Positions 16,456 through 25,033 of a stretch of DNA of 55,542 nt are shown one piece after another. The position numbers and the translations under genes were made by a program. Origin of the DNA: Streptomyces niphimycinicus (GTDB lineage: Bacteria; Actinomycetota; Actinomycetes; Streptomycetales; Streptomycetaceae); the NCBI RefSeq assembly GCF_018883605.1, contig NZ_JAHLEM010000092.1:1-55542 (forward strand). The letters are read 5' to 3'. How positions within the stretch are numbered: position 1 is the first letter of the stretch; every line of letters starts with the position of its first letter. The notes under the pieces were generated by a model. The model had not been told where the DNA came from and ran no database searches. It saw nothing but the letters and a program-made list of their open reading frames with translations.

Positions 16456-17421
16456 TCAGAGCGCGGAGATCACCCGCCTGCGGTCCTCCATGGCCCGGCG
16501 GGCGAGCCGCGAGGCGGGGGCGAGGCGGTCGTACTCGTGGATGGCGCCGCTGTGGACATGCAGTTCGGTGGGGACATCGGCCTCGGCGAGCCGCTGTGCG
16601 TAGGTGACGGCCTCGGCGCGGAAGATGTCGAGCTCTCCGACCTCGACATAGGCGGGTGCCAGGCCCGCGACGGTGGCGACGCGCGCGGGCGCCGCCTCCG
16701 GCGGCACGGCGTCGGTGCCGAACGCCGTGCCCAGCAGGGCGTGCCAGCCGGTCCAGTTGTCGTCCCAGGTCCAGGCGACATACGGGGTCAGCCGTGGATC
16801 CGGGGTGAGCGTGCGGTCGTCCAGCATGGGATACAGAAGCGCCTGGCGAGCGAGGGGGACGCCCCGCTCACGGGCGAGGATCGCCGTGCCCGCGGCGAGC
16901 CCGCCCCCGGCGCTGTCGCCCATGACGGCGATGCGGCGGGGGTCGACCCTCAGCTCGGCCGCCTGGCCGCGCAACCAGGTCAGCGCGGCGAACACATCCT
17001 CCACGGGGCCGGTGCCGGTGGCCGCGTCGGGGGCCAGACGGTAGCCCACGGACAGGAACGGCACCCCGGTGGCCTGGACATATCCGGCGACGACGGAGTC
17101 GTAGAGGTCGACACTGCCGGCGATCATCCCTCCACCATGGGCGTAGACGACCGCGGAACCCGGCGCGGAGTCGGCCTTCTCGTACCAGCGGACGAGGATC
17201 TCCGCCCCGTCCGCGGACCGCACCCTGTGCGAGCCCGCCTTCACCAGGGGAAAGCCGGAGGGGTAGGCCGGGAGCAGGGAGGCCAGCCACCGCATCGAGG
17301 CCGTGCCCCTGGCGCGCAGCGTCCGCCAGTCGTCGCGTGTGGGCGGGGGAGGAGTGGGGCCACCCTGCTCGGCGAGGGCCTGTAGCACCGCGGCGAGCTC
17401 AGGGTCGAGGGTGAAGGCCAT
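16456..17421 (-). CDS. Alpha/beta hydrolase, hormone-sensitive lipase-like
   Basis: Predicted esterase or lipase, 321 residues from ATG 17421; the longer frame to 17682 is non-coding in character. The oxyanion motif 'YAHGGGMIAG' and nucleophile elbow 'GDSAGGG' define the HSL (bacterial family IV) class, and 'GELDIF' and 'GAIHEYD' supply the Asp and His of the triad. No signal peptide, so it is cytoplasmic. The natural substrate is unknown. The 325-nt gap between it and the carboxypeptidase upstream on the same strand holds a strong terminator and no gene, so it probably has its own promoter. Confidence 0.88.
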   Translation of the reverse strand: MAFTLDPELAAVLQALAEQGGPTPPPPTRDDWRTLRARGTASMRWLASLLPAYPSGFPLVKAGSHRVRSADGAEILVRWYEKADSAPGSAVVYAHGGGMIAGSVDLYDSVVAGYVQATGVPFLSVGYRLAPDAATGTGPVEDVFAALTWLRGQAAELRVDPRRIAVMGDSAGGGLAAGTAILARERGVPLARQALLYPMLDDRTLTPDPRLTPYVAWTWDDNWTGWHALLGTAFGTDAVPPEAAPARVATVAGLAPAYVEVGELDIFRAEAVTYAQRLAEADVPTELHVHSGAIHEYDRLAPASRLARRAMEDRRRVISAL

Positions 17422-17682
17422 GGTCGACTCCGTTCGAGGACGGCGGGGCGGCGGCGCGGCTACCCCAACTGTCCTCAAAGACTGCTGTGTTGCGCTTGAG
17501 TGCCGGTACAGCAGCCCAGTGGCGGCCACAGCAAGCCGGCCGTGGCACGGCGGGAACCCTCGGGGCGGGCGCCCCTTCCCATCGGTGCGCCCGCCCCTGC
17601 CCCTCGGCTCTCCCGACCAGCGCCTTCCCCGCCTCCGCTCCCGTACTCCAGGGAAACCCCGGGTGTGCGGGCGCCCAAGCAC

Positions 17683-17719
17683 CGGTGCCCCGGCCGGAAC
17701 GAGTCCGGCCGGGGCACCG
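17683..17719 (-). terminator. Strong terminator of the D,D-carboxypeptidase gene
   Basis: A perfect 16-bp stem, 17683-17698 pairing with 17704-17719 (core GGTGCCCCGGCCGGA), and a 5-nt loop, 28 nt beyond the carboxypeptidase stop. The rest of 17422-17746 shows no reading frame with good codon bias. Confidence 0.75.
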
Positions 17720-17746
17720 TGCTGTCGCCTTCGCGGGGCTTGTGGA

Positions 17747-18682
17747 TCAGTCCCGCTGGGCGTCCTTGGGAAGCTGGCGCCACTTCACCTCGGTGGTGGT
17801 GTCGTACGTCCAGTCGAGCATCTTCTTCGCGTCCGGGTAGCGGTCCGCGTCGTTGAGCACGACTCCCACGACCTCCTTGTCACCGCGCTTGGCGGCGAAG
17901 ACCAGACAGGGTCCGGCGGGGGTGGTGGTCCCGGTCTTGACGCCGATGGCGCCCTGGTACGAACCCAGCAACTTGTTGGTGTTGTCCCAGGAGTAGTACC
18001 GGGTGCGGCCGTTGGCCGCCGGTGCCTCCTGCTTGGTGGACACCGACTTGACAACCGTGTCGAACGTCGCGTTCTCCATGGCGCGGCGGGTCACCTGCGC
18101 CAGGTCACGGGGCGTCGAGTAGTTGTCGCTGTCGGCCGAGACACCGTCGAAGGAGTCGTAGTTGGTGTTGGCCAGCCCCAGGTCCTTCGCCTTCGCGTTC
18201 ATCTTGGCGATGAAGGACTTGGTGCGCTCGGCGGTGGTGTCGCCGGTGCCGAAGGTGTCGGCCAGCGCCATCGCCGCGTCACAGCCGGACGGCAGCATCA
18301 ACGCGTACAGCAACTGATTGACGGTCAGCTTGTCACCGGTCTGAAGGTCCGCCGTGCTGGCGCCCGACTTGGTGACATAGTCGCGGTATTCCTGCTTGAC
18401 GGTGACCTGCTGGTTGAGGTCCAGACCCCGGGTCTCGAGCACCACGAGGGCAGTCATGATCTTGGTGGTGCTCGCCATCGGACGCCTGGTGTCGGCGTCC
18501 TTGGCCATCAGCTCCTTGTTGGAACCGGTGTCGAGCAGGTACGCGCCCTGGGCGCTGACCTCCGGTGGCGGCTCGGCCGAAGCCTGGGCCATCGCCACCG
18601 GAACCGCGATCGCTACGGCCACCGTGGACGCGACCGCCGCGACTCTCCAGCGGGGGGTCACGATTCCACGACGTTTATGCAT
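17747..18682 (-). CDS. Secreted serine-type D-alanyl-D-alanine carboxypeptidase
   Basis: Penicillin-binding protein that trims the terminal D-Ala of peptidoglycan stem peptides; 311 residues from ATG 18682, which has a GGAGGG site. A signal peptide occupies ~1-37 (basic start, hydrophobic 'VAAVASTVAVAIAVPVAMA'). The active-site motifs are STTK (Ser71, Lys74), SGC at 132-134 in place of the usual SGN, and KTG at 249-251. The SGC variant is seen in actinobacterial low-mass PBPs and does not by itself suggest inactivity. There is no C-terminal amphipathic anchor, so it may be fully secreted. An AT-rich stretch just upstream may hold the promoter. Confidence 0.9.
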   Translation of the reverse strand: MHKRRGIVTPRWRVAAVASTVAVAIAVPVAMAQASAEPPPEVSAQGAYLLDTGSNKELMAKDADTRRPMASTTKIMTALVVLETRGLDLNQQVTVKQEYRDYVTKSGASTADLQTGDKLTVNQLLYALMLPSGCDAAMALADTFGTGDTTAERTKSFIAKMNAKAKDLGLANTNYDSFDGVSADSDNYSTPRDLAQVTRRAMENATFDTVVKSVSTKQEAPAANGRTRYYSWDNTNKLLGSYQGAIGVKTGTTTPAGPCLVFAAKRGDKEVVGVVLNDADRYPDAKKMLDWTYDTTTEVKWRQLPKDAQRD

Positions 18683-18885
18683 TCGCCCTCCGTTTCGATT
18701 GTTGAAGATGGGGCGAGCGCATCGTCTCACCGGGCGTAACGGGTCCACGCTTCGGGGGTATCGGCCAAGCGATGGCATCGGGGACACAACTACTCCCCGT
18801 ACCAGCACGGTTGATCCGCCACGACCATGCGGCCCGATGGCTGGGCCGCGACCTGACAGCGATCCCGTCAGGGCTGGTCAACGCG

Positions 18886-19854
18886 TCACGCGTGTGGCGC
18901 CGGGCGTTCCAGTCGCTCCGCCACCGCCCGGGGCGGCGTGGCGCCATGCCGCGGCTCGGCGCCACGCCGTCGTGCGACCCGTCGGCACACCGCGAAACCG
19001 GCAATGGCCAGCAGCAGATAGACGGGGACGAGCAGCACCGCGTCCGGTGTCGTCTGCTCGGCGTGCCAGCCCGCGCCGCGCCGGTCGCCCTCCAGCGCGA
19101 TCCGGTTGACGGTCAGGAAGGTCAGATGGGTGCCGATGGCGGCCCACAGCGGAGCCCGGGCGAGAACGGTCCGGGCCGCCACGAGCGTCAGCCCGAACAC
19201 GGTCAGGAGGATCAGGTAGTCGGCGGGATTCTGCCCGTCCGGTGCGAACCCGATCGGTTCCGGATCGCCGCCGACCAGATGCGCGGTGGCGGCCCCGATC
19301 ACGGTCGATGCCCCCGGCACCAGCAGGAACACCGCCGTCGTGCCGAGGGCCGAGGCGGTGGCGCCGAACCGTGTGCGCAGTGACGTCCAGGCGTAGCCGC
19401 GCAGGGTCGTCTCCTCCGGCAGGGCTTCGAGCAGGAAGGCGACCACCCCGTTCGAGAGGATGAACCCGGCGAGGGTGACGGGCTCGATACGCGACCAGCG
19501 CAGCATGCCCGCGGCGGTACCCGCGCCGAGAACGACGGCGGCCGAGGCCGCCGTCACCCCCGCCCCGGTCAGCAGCGCACGCAGGCTCGGGCCCGCCCCG
19601 CCGAACCCGAGCCACGCCGGGGACCGGCGCCCCCGGCTCAAAAGGAGGAGTACGAGTGGCACGGCCAGCGCGGTGACCAGCACGCCCGGGAGCACCCGGG
19701 CCGCGAAGCCGGTCAGGCCGAAGGCGTCGGCGCCGACCGGACCCAGGGCCGTGCCGACGCCGAGTGCCGTGGCCATCACCAGACCACCGGTCAGCGCCCG
19801 GAACAGGGCGGCGGCGGTCGAGGGGGCGGGCGTACCGGTGTGCGGCTCGGTCAT
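18886..19854 (-). CDS. CPBP-family intramembrane metalloprotease
   Basis: Membrane protein of the CAAX-protease/bacteriocin-processing (Abi) group, 322 residues. ATG 19854 has a GGAGG site 7 nt upstream, so the in-frame extension to 19911 is rejected. Eight or so hydrophobic segments are visible. Conserved motifs: 'PEETTLRGY' (Glu147, Glu148, Arg152), 'TAHLVGG' (His192) and 'GTHLTFLTVN' (His243, Asn250), in line with a glutamic intramembrane endopeptidase. The substrate is unknown; roles in peptide maturation or envelope protection are known in the family. It is preceded by a hairpin that ends the old yellow enzyme remnant. Confidence 0.85.
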   Translation of the reverse strand: MTEPHTGTPAPSTAAALFRALTGGLVMATALGVGTALGPVGADAFGLTGFAARVLPGVLVTALAVPLVLLLLSRGRRSPAWLGFGGAGPSLRALLTGAGVTAASAAVVLGAGTAAGMLRWSRIEPVTLAGFILSNGVVAFLLEALPEETTLRGYAWTSLRTRFGATASALGTTAVFLLVPGASTVIGAATAHLVGGDPEPIGFAPDGQNPADYLILLTVFGLTLVAARTVLARAPLWAAIGTHLTFLTVNRIALEGDRRGAGWHAEQTTPDAVLLVPVYLLLAIAGFAVCRRVARRRGAEPRHGATPPRAVAERLERPAPHA

Positions 19855-20034
19855 GGGAGGTCCTCCGGGGAGTGCGGTGACTCCAGCCATCCTCACGTCC
19901 CACTTCGCCACGAAGCTCGTAGCCAGTGATGAAACCGTCCATACATCCTTCGACGTACCGCGCGTCCGTGGGCCGAGCCCACGCCGGGAATGCGGGGCGG
20001 TGGTGAAATGTTAAATTAGCTGCACACCCCATGC

Positions 20035-20073
20035 TCGGCGCCGGTCGGACTCCCCCGTGCCGGCCGGCGCCGA
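20035..20073 (-). terminator. Hairpin downstream of the old yellow enzyme remnant
   Basis: TCGGCGCCGGTCGG (20035-20048) pairs with CCGGCCGGCGCCGA (20060-20073), 14 bp with one G-T-type mismatch and an 11-nt loop. It is placed correctly as the surviving terminator of the now broken oxidoreductase gene. Confidence 0.55.
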
Positions 20074-20109
20074 TTCCCTCCCGCCGCCTCGCCCGGGCGG
20101 GGTCTCGGC

Positions 20110-20759
20110 TCAGCGCAGGGACGCCACCGAGTCCTTGCTGAGCGGAATCAGCTCGCTCATCCGGTCGTTCAGGACCTTGTCGGCCCACTCGGGGTCGGCG
20201 AGCAGTGCGCGTCCGACCGCGACGAGGTCGAACTCGTCCCGCTCCAGAGGGTCGAGGAGCCGCTCGATGGTGTCCACGGCCGCGTTCGCACCGGAGAGGG
20301 AGCCGGGCTGGAAGACGGTGTCCAGGCCGACCGAGCCGACGGTGATGACCGGCTTGCCGGTGACCTTCTTCGCCCATCCGGCGATGTTCAGGTCCGATCC
20401 CGGGTCGGGGAACTCGGCCTGCCAGTGGCGGCGTCCGGACGCGTGGAACGCGTCGCCCCCGGCCTCCGCCGGCGGGGTGAGCACGGCCTCCAGTTCCTTG
20501 GGGTCCTCGGCGAGCCGGGGAACGGCGGAGCTCCCGCGGGCCGCTGTATTCCGACGTGCCAGAGCTGGGGCATGATCGCGCCACCGTGGGTGTGCACGGC
20601 GTCAACGGTCCCTTGCCATCAGGTGAGTTGCTCCTCGCCGTGGAACCGGGGAATGCCGTCGAGAAAACCGGCGGACCGGTGGTCGACGGTGGTGCCCTCG
20701 GTGATGATCAGGCCGGTGCCCGCCGCGGCCCGGCGCGCGTAGTAGGCGGCGACGCGTTG
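20110..20759 (-). pseudogene. Old yellow enzyme (NADH:flavin oxidoreductase) remnant
   Basis: Three lesions mark this as dead. The preserved N-terminal side reads 'RVAAYYARRAAAGTGLIITE' (from 20757 downward), but the first ~30-40 residues of the family are missing. An in-frame TGA falls between 'HGEEQLT' and 'WQGTVDAVHTHGG' near 20624. After 'MPQLWHVGIQR' (near 20540) a large internal piece with the active-site region is lost and the frame changes. The C-terminal ~130 residues resume as 'LAEDPKELEAVLTPPAEAGG' and run through 'GKPVITVGSVGLDTVFQPG' and 'DLVAVGRALLADPEW' to a normal stop at 20110. The 5' breakpoint coincides with that of the Rrf2 gene on the other strand. Confidence 0.85.
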
Positions 20760-21173
20760 ATGCTCTTCCTCGCGGTCGCCGCCGAGGACGACTCCGCACC
20801 GCTGAGCTCCGCCGAGTTGGCCCGGGTGCTGAACACCAACCCGAGCCTGGTCCGCAAGCTCCTCGTCCCGCTGACGGAGGAGGGGCTGGTCGTCTGCGTC
20901 AAGGGCCGCACCGGTGGGGCCAGGCTGGGGCGGCCGACCGGCCGGATCACCCTGGCCGAGATCTACCGCTGTGCCGTCGGCGACAAGCCCCTGTGGGCCT
21001 GTTCGCCAGGGGTGGAGCCCGAGTGCCAGGTGACCGCACACGCCGGTGAGTACTTCACCGCGCTCACCGCGGAGGCCGAGGAAGCGGTGCTCGAATCGCT
21101 GGGCGACCGCACGCTCGCGGACAGTGTGCGGGAACTGCGCCGCCTCGACGCGGGACGCGCACGACAGCGCTGA
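20751..21173 (+). pseudogene. Rrf2-family regulator, 5'-truncated
   Basis: The frame 'DALMLFLAVAAEDDSAPLSS' then 'ELARVLNTNPSLVRKLLVPL' is the winged-helix of an Rrf2-type regulator, followed by 'GRPTGRITLAEIYRCAVGD'. It lacks the first ~8-10 family residues. The frame runs open upstream to 20556, but that part is antisense to the old yellow enzyme remnant and is not homologous. TTG 20757 or ATG 20760 could give a 137-residue protein with most of the DNA-binding domain, so some activity cannot be excluded. There is a Cys pair region ('LWACSPGVEPEC') but not the full Fe-S cluster set. It most likely once regulated the divergent oxidoreductase. Confidence 0.7.
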
Positions 21174-21194
21174 TTCGCCGCCCCGGGCCCGCTT

Positions 21195-22118
21195 TCACAT
21201 CGCCGGAACGCCGGTGCCCCCGTCCGGCTCGGACACCGCCGCCCGGCGCAGATGCTCGGCGAGTGCCGCGGTGGCGGTGGACGCGGCCCGCGCCTTCTCG
21301 CCCCAGGCCAGCAGATGAGTGCGGCGCGACCAGGGATCCTGGAGCTCGCATACATCCAGTGGCCGGCCGGGGGCGATGGCGCGGCGTGGCACGACCGCGA
21401 GTCCCACACCGGCGGCCGCGAGGGAGACAAGGGTGGGCAGGTGGGCGACGGTGGTGCGGTACCGCACCGCCGGAGCGTGCGGACCCAGGTGCTTCTCGAT
21501 CGAGCGCCGCAGCGAGGAGCCCGCGTCGAGCCCCACGAGCGGATGCTCGGCGACCTCGCGGTAGGCCACCGCGCCGCGCCCCGCGAGGATCCCGCCGGAC
21601 TGGCCGATCACCACCAGGGAGTCATCGCAGAGGGGTTCCATGGTGAGACCGCAGTCGCGCGCCTCGGTGTCGAGAACGACGCCCAGGTCCGCGTCGCCAT
21701 CCGCGAGCAGCCGCACGGTCCGTGGGGTGCGGCTCTCGGACGCCGTCACATCGACGTCCGGGTGCGCGCGGAGGAACGAGACCAGGGCCCTCGGTACGAG
21801 GTGATGCATTGCCGAGCCGCCGCTCAGCAGGGTCAGTGGCGCGGTCGGCGGCCGGGCGTAGCTCGCCACGGCGCTTTCGAGGCGCGCCGTCTGGGCGAGC
21901 ACATCCCGTGCGTGGCGGGCCAGCGCGGTCCCCGCCGGAGTGGGGCGCACCCCCCGTCGGCCACGGATCAACAGGGCCACGCCCGCGTGGTGTTCGAGCG
22001 AGCGCACCCTGGCGCTGGCCGACGGGAGGCTCAGATGCATCCGGCGGGCGCCCGCCGTGATCGAGCCCTCCGCCACGATGTGGAGGAAGAGCCGCAGGTC
22101 GTCCAGGTCATAACGCAC
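21195..22118 (-). CDS. LysR-family transcriptional regulator
   Basis: 307 residues from GTG 22118. N-terminal winged helix: 'DLDDLRLFLHIVAEGSITAG' and 'LPSASARVRSLEHHAGVALL', then the substrate-binding domain ('LTLLSGGSAMHHLVPRALVS', 'VASLAAAGVGL'-like segment near residue 245). The open frame to 23024 is overlap with the permease gene and is rejected. It is divergent from a TauE/SafE permease (93 nt between starts), the standard layout for a LysR regulator and its target. Ligand unknown. Confidence 0.88.
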   Translation of the reverse strand: MRYDLDDLRLFLHIVAEGSITAGARRMHLSLPSASARVRSLEHHAGVALLIRGRRGVRPTPAGTALARHARDVLAQTARLESAVASYARPPTAPLTLLSGGSAMHHLVPRALVSFLRAHPDVDVTASESRTPRTVRLLADGDADLGVVLDTEARDCGLTMEPLCDDSLVVIGQSGGILAGRGAVAYREVAEHPLVGLDAGSSLRRSIEKHLGPHAPAVRYRTTVAHLPTLVSLAAAGVGLAVVPRRAIAPGRPLDVCELQDPWSRRTHLLAWGEKARAASTATAALAEHLRRAAVSEPDGGTGVPAM

Positions 22119-22211
22119 CCTGACGAGCCTATGGCACAGCCTTGCGCAGGCTACGCGGATCACGCATTGTGCGCCCACGGGCCGTGGGGCGATGCTCGGC
22201 GGGTGTCCGAG

Positions 22212-22964
22212 ATGGTGATTGTTCTGCTGGCGGGCGTGGCCGCCGGGGCGTTGAACGCCGTCGGGGGCGGGGGCACGTTCGTGGCGCTCCCCGCCCTGGT
22301 CGCGGCCGGTCTGTCCCCGGTGACGGCGAACGCGTCCTCGACCGTGGCCCTCGTACCCGGGACCGTGGCGAGCGCGTGGGTCTACCGGCGCGACCTCGCC
22401 CCGGTCGGCGGCACGTCCACACGGGCGCTGACCGGGGTCAGTGTGATCGGTGGCGGGCTCGGTGCGGGTCTGCTGCTGACGCTGCCCGCGGTGTCGTTCG
22501 ACGCCGCGGTGCCCTGGCTGCTCGCGTTCGCCACGGTGATCCTCGCCTTCGGGCGCCATGTCTCCCGAGTGGTGAGCGAAGCGAAGGGCCATGCGGTCGG
22601 CATGAGCCCCCGGGCCGTCCTGATCGGCCAGTTCCTCCTCGCCGTGTACGGCGGCTACTTCGGCGGTGCCGTCGGCATCATGATGCTGGCCGTGTGGAGC
22701 ATCGGCCTCGGCCTCGACCCCTCGGCCGGCAACCCGATGCGGGTCGCCCAGATCGCGGCCGTCTACCTCAGCGCGACCGGGCTGTTCCTCATCGCCTCGG
22801 ACGCGCTGAGCGCACCGTTCGTGCTCATCACCATGCTGGTCGGCGCGGTGGCCGGCGGGGTGGCCGGAGCGCATATCGCCCGTCGTCTCCCCGCGTGGCT
22901 GCTGCGCGGCGTCGTGCTGACCACCGCCGTCACCATGACCGTCCTGTATTTCCTCCGGAACTGA
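22212..22964 (+). CDS. TauE/SafE-family membrane permease
   Basis: Predicted transporter of sulfite, sulfoacetate or related organic anions; 250 residues. ATG 22212 is chosen (GGCGGG lies ~9 nt upstream); GTG 22203 is the alternative. It shows the two repeated halves of the family, with Gly-rich helices 'AGALNAVGGGGTFVALPAL' and 'GGYFGGAVGIMMLAVWSIG', and ~8 membrane segments. The divergent LysR gene likely controls it. Substrate cannot be set from sequence alone. It converges on the beta-lactamase with a 34-nt gap and no clear hairpin. Confidence 0.85.
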   Translation: MVIVLLAGVAAGALNAVGGGGTFVALPALVAAGLSPVTANASSTVALVPGTVASAWVYRRDLAPVGGTSTRALTGVSVIGGGLGAGLLLTLPAVSFDAAVPWLLAFATVILAFGRHVSRVVSEAKGHAVGMSPRAVLIGQFLLAVYGGYFGGAVGIMMLAVWSIGLGLDPSAGNPMRVAQIAAVYLSATGLFLIASDALSAPFVLITMLVGAVAGGVAGAHIARRLPAWLLRGVVLTTAVTMTVLYFLRN

Positions 22965-22998
22965 GCAGTCAGCGCCGCGGGGGAGCGGAGGAGGGGTG

Positions 22999-23958
22999 CT
23001 ACGACAGTGTGTCGGCCACGACATGCGCCGCGTCCGCGATCAGCTTGTCGTCGGACTTGGCGTCCTTGTCACCGCGGTTCGACATGATCGCCACGACGAT
23101 GGGAGCGGAGTCGGGCGGCCACACCACCGCGATGTCATTGCGGCCACCGTAGTAGCTACCGCTTCCGGTCTTGTCGCCGACCTGCCAGTCCTTGGGCACC
23201 CCGGCCCTGATGAGCGCGTCCCCGGTGGTGTTGGTCCGCAGCCACTTCGTGAGCTGTGCGCGCTCTCCGTCGCCGAGGACATCGCCGAGCACAAACGCGC
23301 GCAGATCCTTGGCCATCGCCCGCGGGGTGCTGGTGTCCTGGGTGGAACCGGGCACCCAGCGGCTCAACTCCGGCTCGCGGCGCTCCATCTGGATGACATC
23401 GTCGCCCATCTTCTCGAGCATGGCGTCGAGGCCCCTCGGCCCGCCGAGCTCGTCGAAGAGCAGGTTGGCCGCCGCGTTGTCGCTGTAGCGGACGGCGGCG
23501 TCACACAGCGCGCCCAGGCTCATCCCGGTGTCGACATGCTTCTCGGTCACGGGGGAGTTGTCGATGAGATCGTCCTTGGAGTACTTGATCACCCGGTCCA
23601 GCCCGCCCAGCTTGACCTTCTTCAGCACGGCACCGGCCTCCAGCGCCTTGAACGTGGAGGCGTAGCCGAACCGCTCGCCGTCGCGATAGGCCACCTCGTG
23701 TCCGGTGCCGGTGTCGATGGCGTAGACACCCAGCCGCGCGTCGTAGGAGCGCTCCAGCTTCTTGAACTCGCCGGTGAACGACGCCGGGTCCGTGCCCGCC
23801 TTCGCGGCCAGATCCGTGGACGTGGACGGCGAGCTGGATGTGCTCGACGACCCCGATGCGTCCGAGGATCCGTCCTGGCCGCAGGCCGTCAGCGGGACGA
23901 GAAGCGTGAGCGCGGTGAGCGCGCCGAGGGCGGTGTGCCGGGCACGGGGGAATCGCAT
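22999..23958 (-). CDS. bla: Class A beta-lactamase, probable lipoprotein
   Basis: Hydrolyses beta-lactams outside the membrane; 319 residues from ATG 23958 with GGAGG 8 nt upstream. The signal sequence ends in '[10 protein letters not shown]', a lipobox with Cys26, followed by a Ser/Thr-rich linker to ~50. Active-site motifs: STFK (Ser101, Lys104), SDN (159-161), Glu195 in 'EPELS' (Ambler Glu166) and KTG (263-265). The usual Asn170 is Ser199, a position that affects deacylation in some class A enzymes. Divergent from the LysR regulator blaA with a dyad between them, the arrangement known from Streptomyces cacaoi. Likely induced by beta-lactams through BlaA and BlaB. Confidence 0.92.
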   Translation of the reverse strand: MRFPRARHTALGALTALTLLVPLTACGQDGSSDASGSSSTSSSPSTSTDLAAKAGTDPASFTGEFKKLERSYDARLGVYAIDTGTGHEVAYRDGERFGYASTFKALEAGAVLKKVKLGGLDRVIKYSKDDLIDNSPVTEKHVDTGMSLGALCDAAVRYSDNAAANLLFDELGGPRGLDAMLEKMGDDVIQMERREPELSRWVPGSTQDTSTPRAMAKDLRAFVLGDVLGDGERAQLTKWLRTNTTGDALIRAGVPKDWQVGDKTGSGSYYGGRNDIAVVWPPDSAPIVVAIMSNRGDKDAKSDDKLIADAAHVVADTLS

Positions 23959-24072
23959 GATCCTGACCTCCGGTTGGGCCCCCGAAACGCAGGGGGGCAC
24001 AGGGGATGGAACGACCGGGCCCCTCGCCGGGGCGCGGCCGTGGGCATCGGGATCACCTTCGCCGTCGGGCGG

Positions 24073-24121
24073 CTATGCGGTCCAATACGCTCCTGCGCTC
24101 TTTCATGCTGATCTGGCATAG
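24073..24121. promoter_or_regulatory. Putative BlaA operator in the bla-blaA intergenic region
   Basis: ATGC (24105-24108) and GCAT (24116-24119) form a short dyad with a T-N11-A spacing (T24106, A24118), typical of LysR sites. CTATGC (24073-24078) is a further inverted match to GCATAG (24116-24121). It lies just upstream of blaA GTG 24131 and within the divergent promoter region. Inferred from the LysR consensus, not from a known site. Confidence 0.4.
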
Positions 24122-24130
24122 AGTACGGAT

Positions 24131-25033
24131 GTGGATCTGGTGGGAGCGTGCCGGGCGTTCGTCAGTGTGAGCGAGCGTGGGAGCTTCACCGTCGGGGCGG
24201 CCGCCGCCCGGATGTCCCAGTCGGTGGCCAGCCGTCGGGTGGCCGCTCTGGAGGAGCGCTTCGGCGAGCAGCTCTTCGAACGCACCTCACGGCGGGCCGT
24301 ACTCACCCCCTTCGGGCGGGAGATGCTGCCGGTGGCCAGACAGCTCGTACAGGCGGCCGATGTGCTGCTGCACGAGGCCGAGGCCGCCAAGCGCAAACCG
24401 TGGCGGCTCGCGGTGCCCGGCATCTGCTCGACGGTCGGTCTCGCACGACTCGTCGCCGAGGCACGCGGGCACGGGATCACGCTCGATCTGCGCGTCGCGG
24501 CACCGGCGCAGCGCCTGGAGCTCATCCACGCGCAGCAGGTGCGGGCCGCCCTGCTCGCGGTGCCCGCGGACGAGGCCACCTGGTCCGTGCCGCTCGGGCT
24601 CGCCGGAGTCCAGGAGCCCGGTGTGCGGCGGGTCTATCTCGAGACGCTGCGGGTCGGCCGGGCCGCTCCGGGCCCGGCCCGCCGTATCTGGATCCAGCCC
24701 GAGGACGATGTGCCGCATATCCGCGACCCGCTGACCCGGCTGCGCGACGCGGTCGGTCTGCGGCCCGCCCAGCTCGTGGCCGCCACCGACCTGACAACCG
24801 CCGCCGCCGAAGTCCTCAGCACCCACGACCTGTTGCTGTGCTCTCCCGCGCAGGCAGCGGAACTCGCCCTGAAGTGGCGGCCCATCGGCGAGATCACACT
24901 CGGCCGGGGGTTCGCTCTCGCCGCCGCCGCGGACGGCAATCCGCAGCCCATCGAAGGGCGCCTGGGCGGCGCCATCGCCCGCTGCCTCGGCGCGGACACC
25001 CGGGCGGACACCGAGGAAGGAACGCAAGCGTGA
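24131..25033 (+). CDS. blaA: LysR-family beta-lactamase regulator BlaA
   Basis: AmpR-like activator, 300 residues from GTG 24131. The N-terminal HTH reads 'RAFVSVSERGSFTVGAAAAR' and 'SQSVASRRVAALEERFGEQL'; the effector domain follows. Identity rests on context: divergent class A beta-lactamase on one side and, overlapping by GTGA, a serine penicillin-recognising protein (BlaB) on the other, as in Streptomyces cacaoi. It lacks obvious resemblance to classical metabolic LysR sensors in the effector domain, having few substrate-pocket motifs I can name. Confidence 0.85.
   Translation: MDLVGACRAFVSVSERGSFTVGAAAARMSQSVASRRVAALEERFGEQLFERTSRRAVLTPFGREMLPVARQLVQAADVLLHEAEAAKRKPWRLAVPGICSTVGLARLVAEARGHGITLDLRVAAPAQRLELIHAQQVRAALLAVPADEATWSVPLGLAGVQEPGVRRVYLETLRVGRAAPGPARRIWIQPEDDVPHIRDPLTRLRDAVGLRPAQLVAATDLTTAAAEVLSTHDLLLCSPAQAAELALKWRPIGEITLGRGFALAAAADGNPQPIEGRLGGAIARCLGADTRADTEEGTQA

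Noticed and set aside
18852..18872. Weak hairpin CCTGAC/GTCAGG after the CPBP gene as a terminator
   Set aside because: Only a 6-bp stem; too common by chance in this sequence to support.
20556..20750. Long N-terminal extension of the Rrf2 frame
   Set aside because: This part is antisense to the old yellow enzyme remnant and shows no Rrf2 homology, so it is a by-product of the deletion junction.
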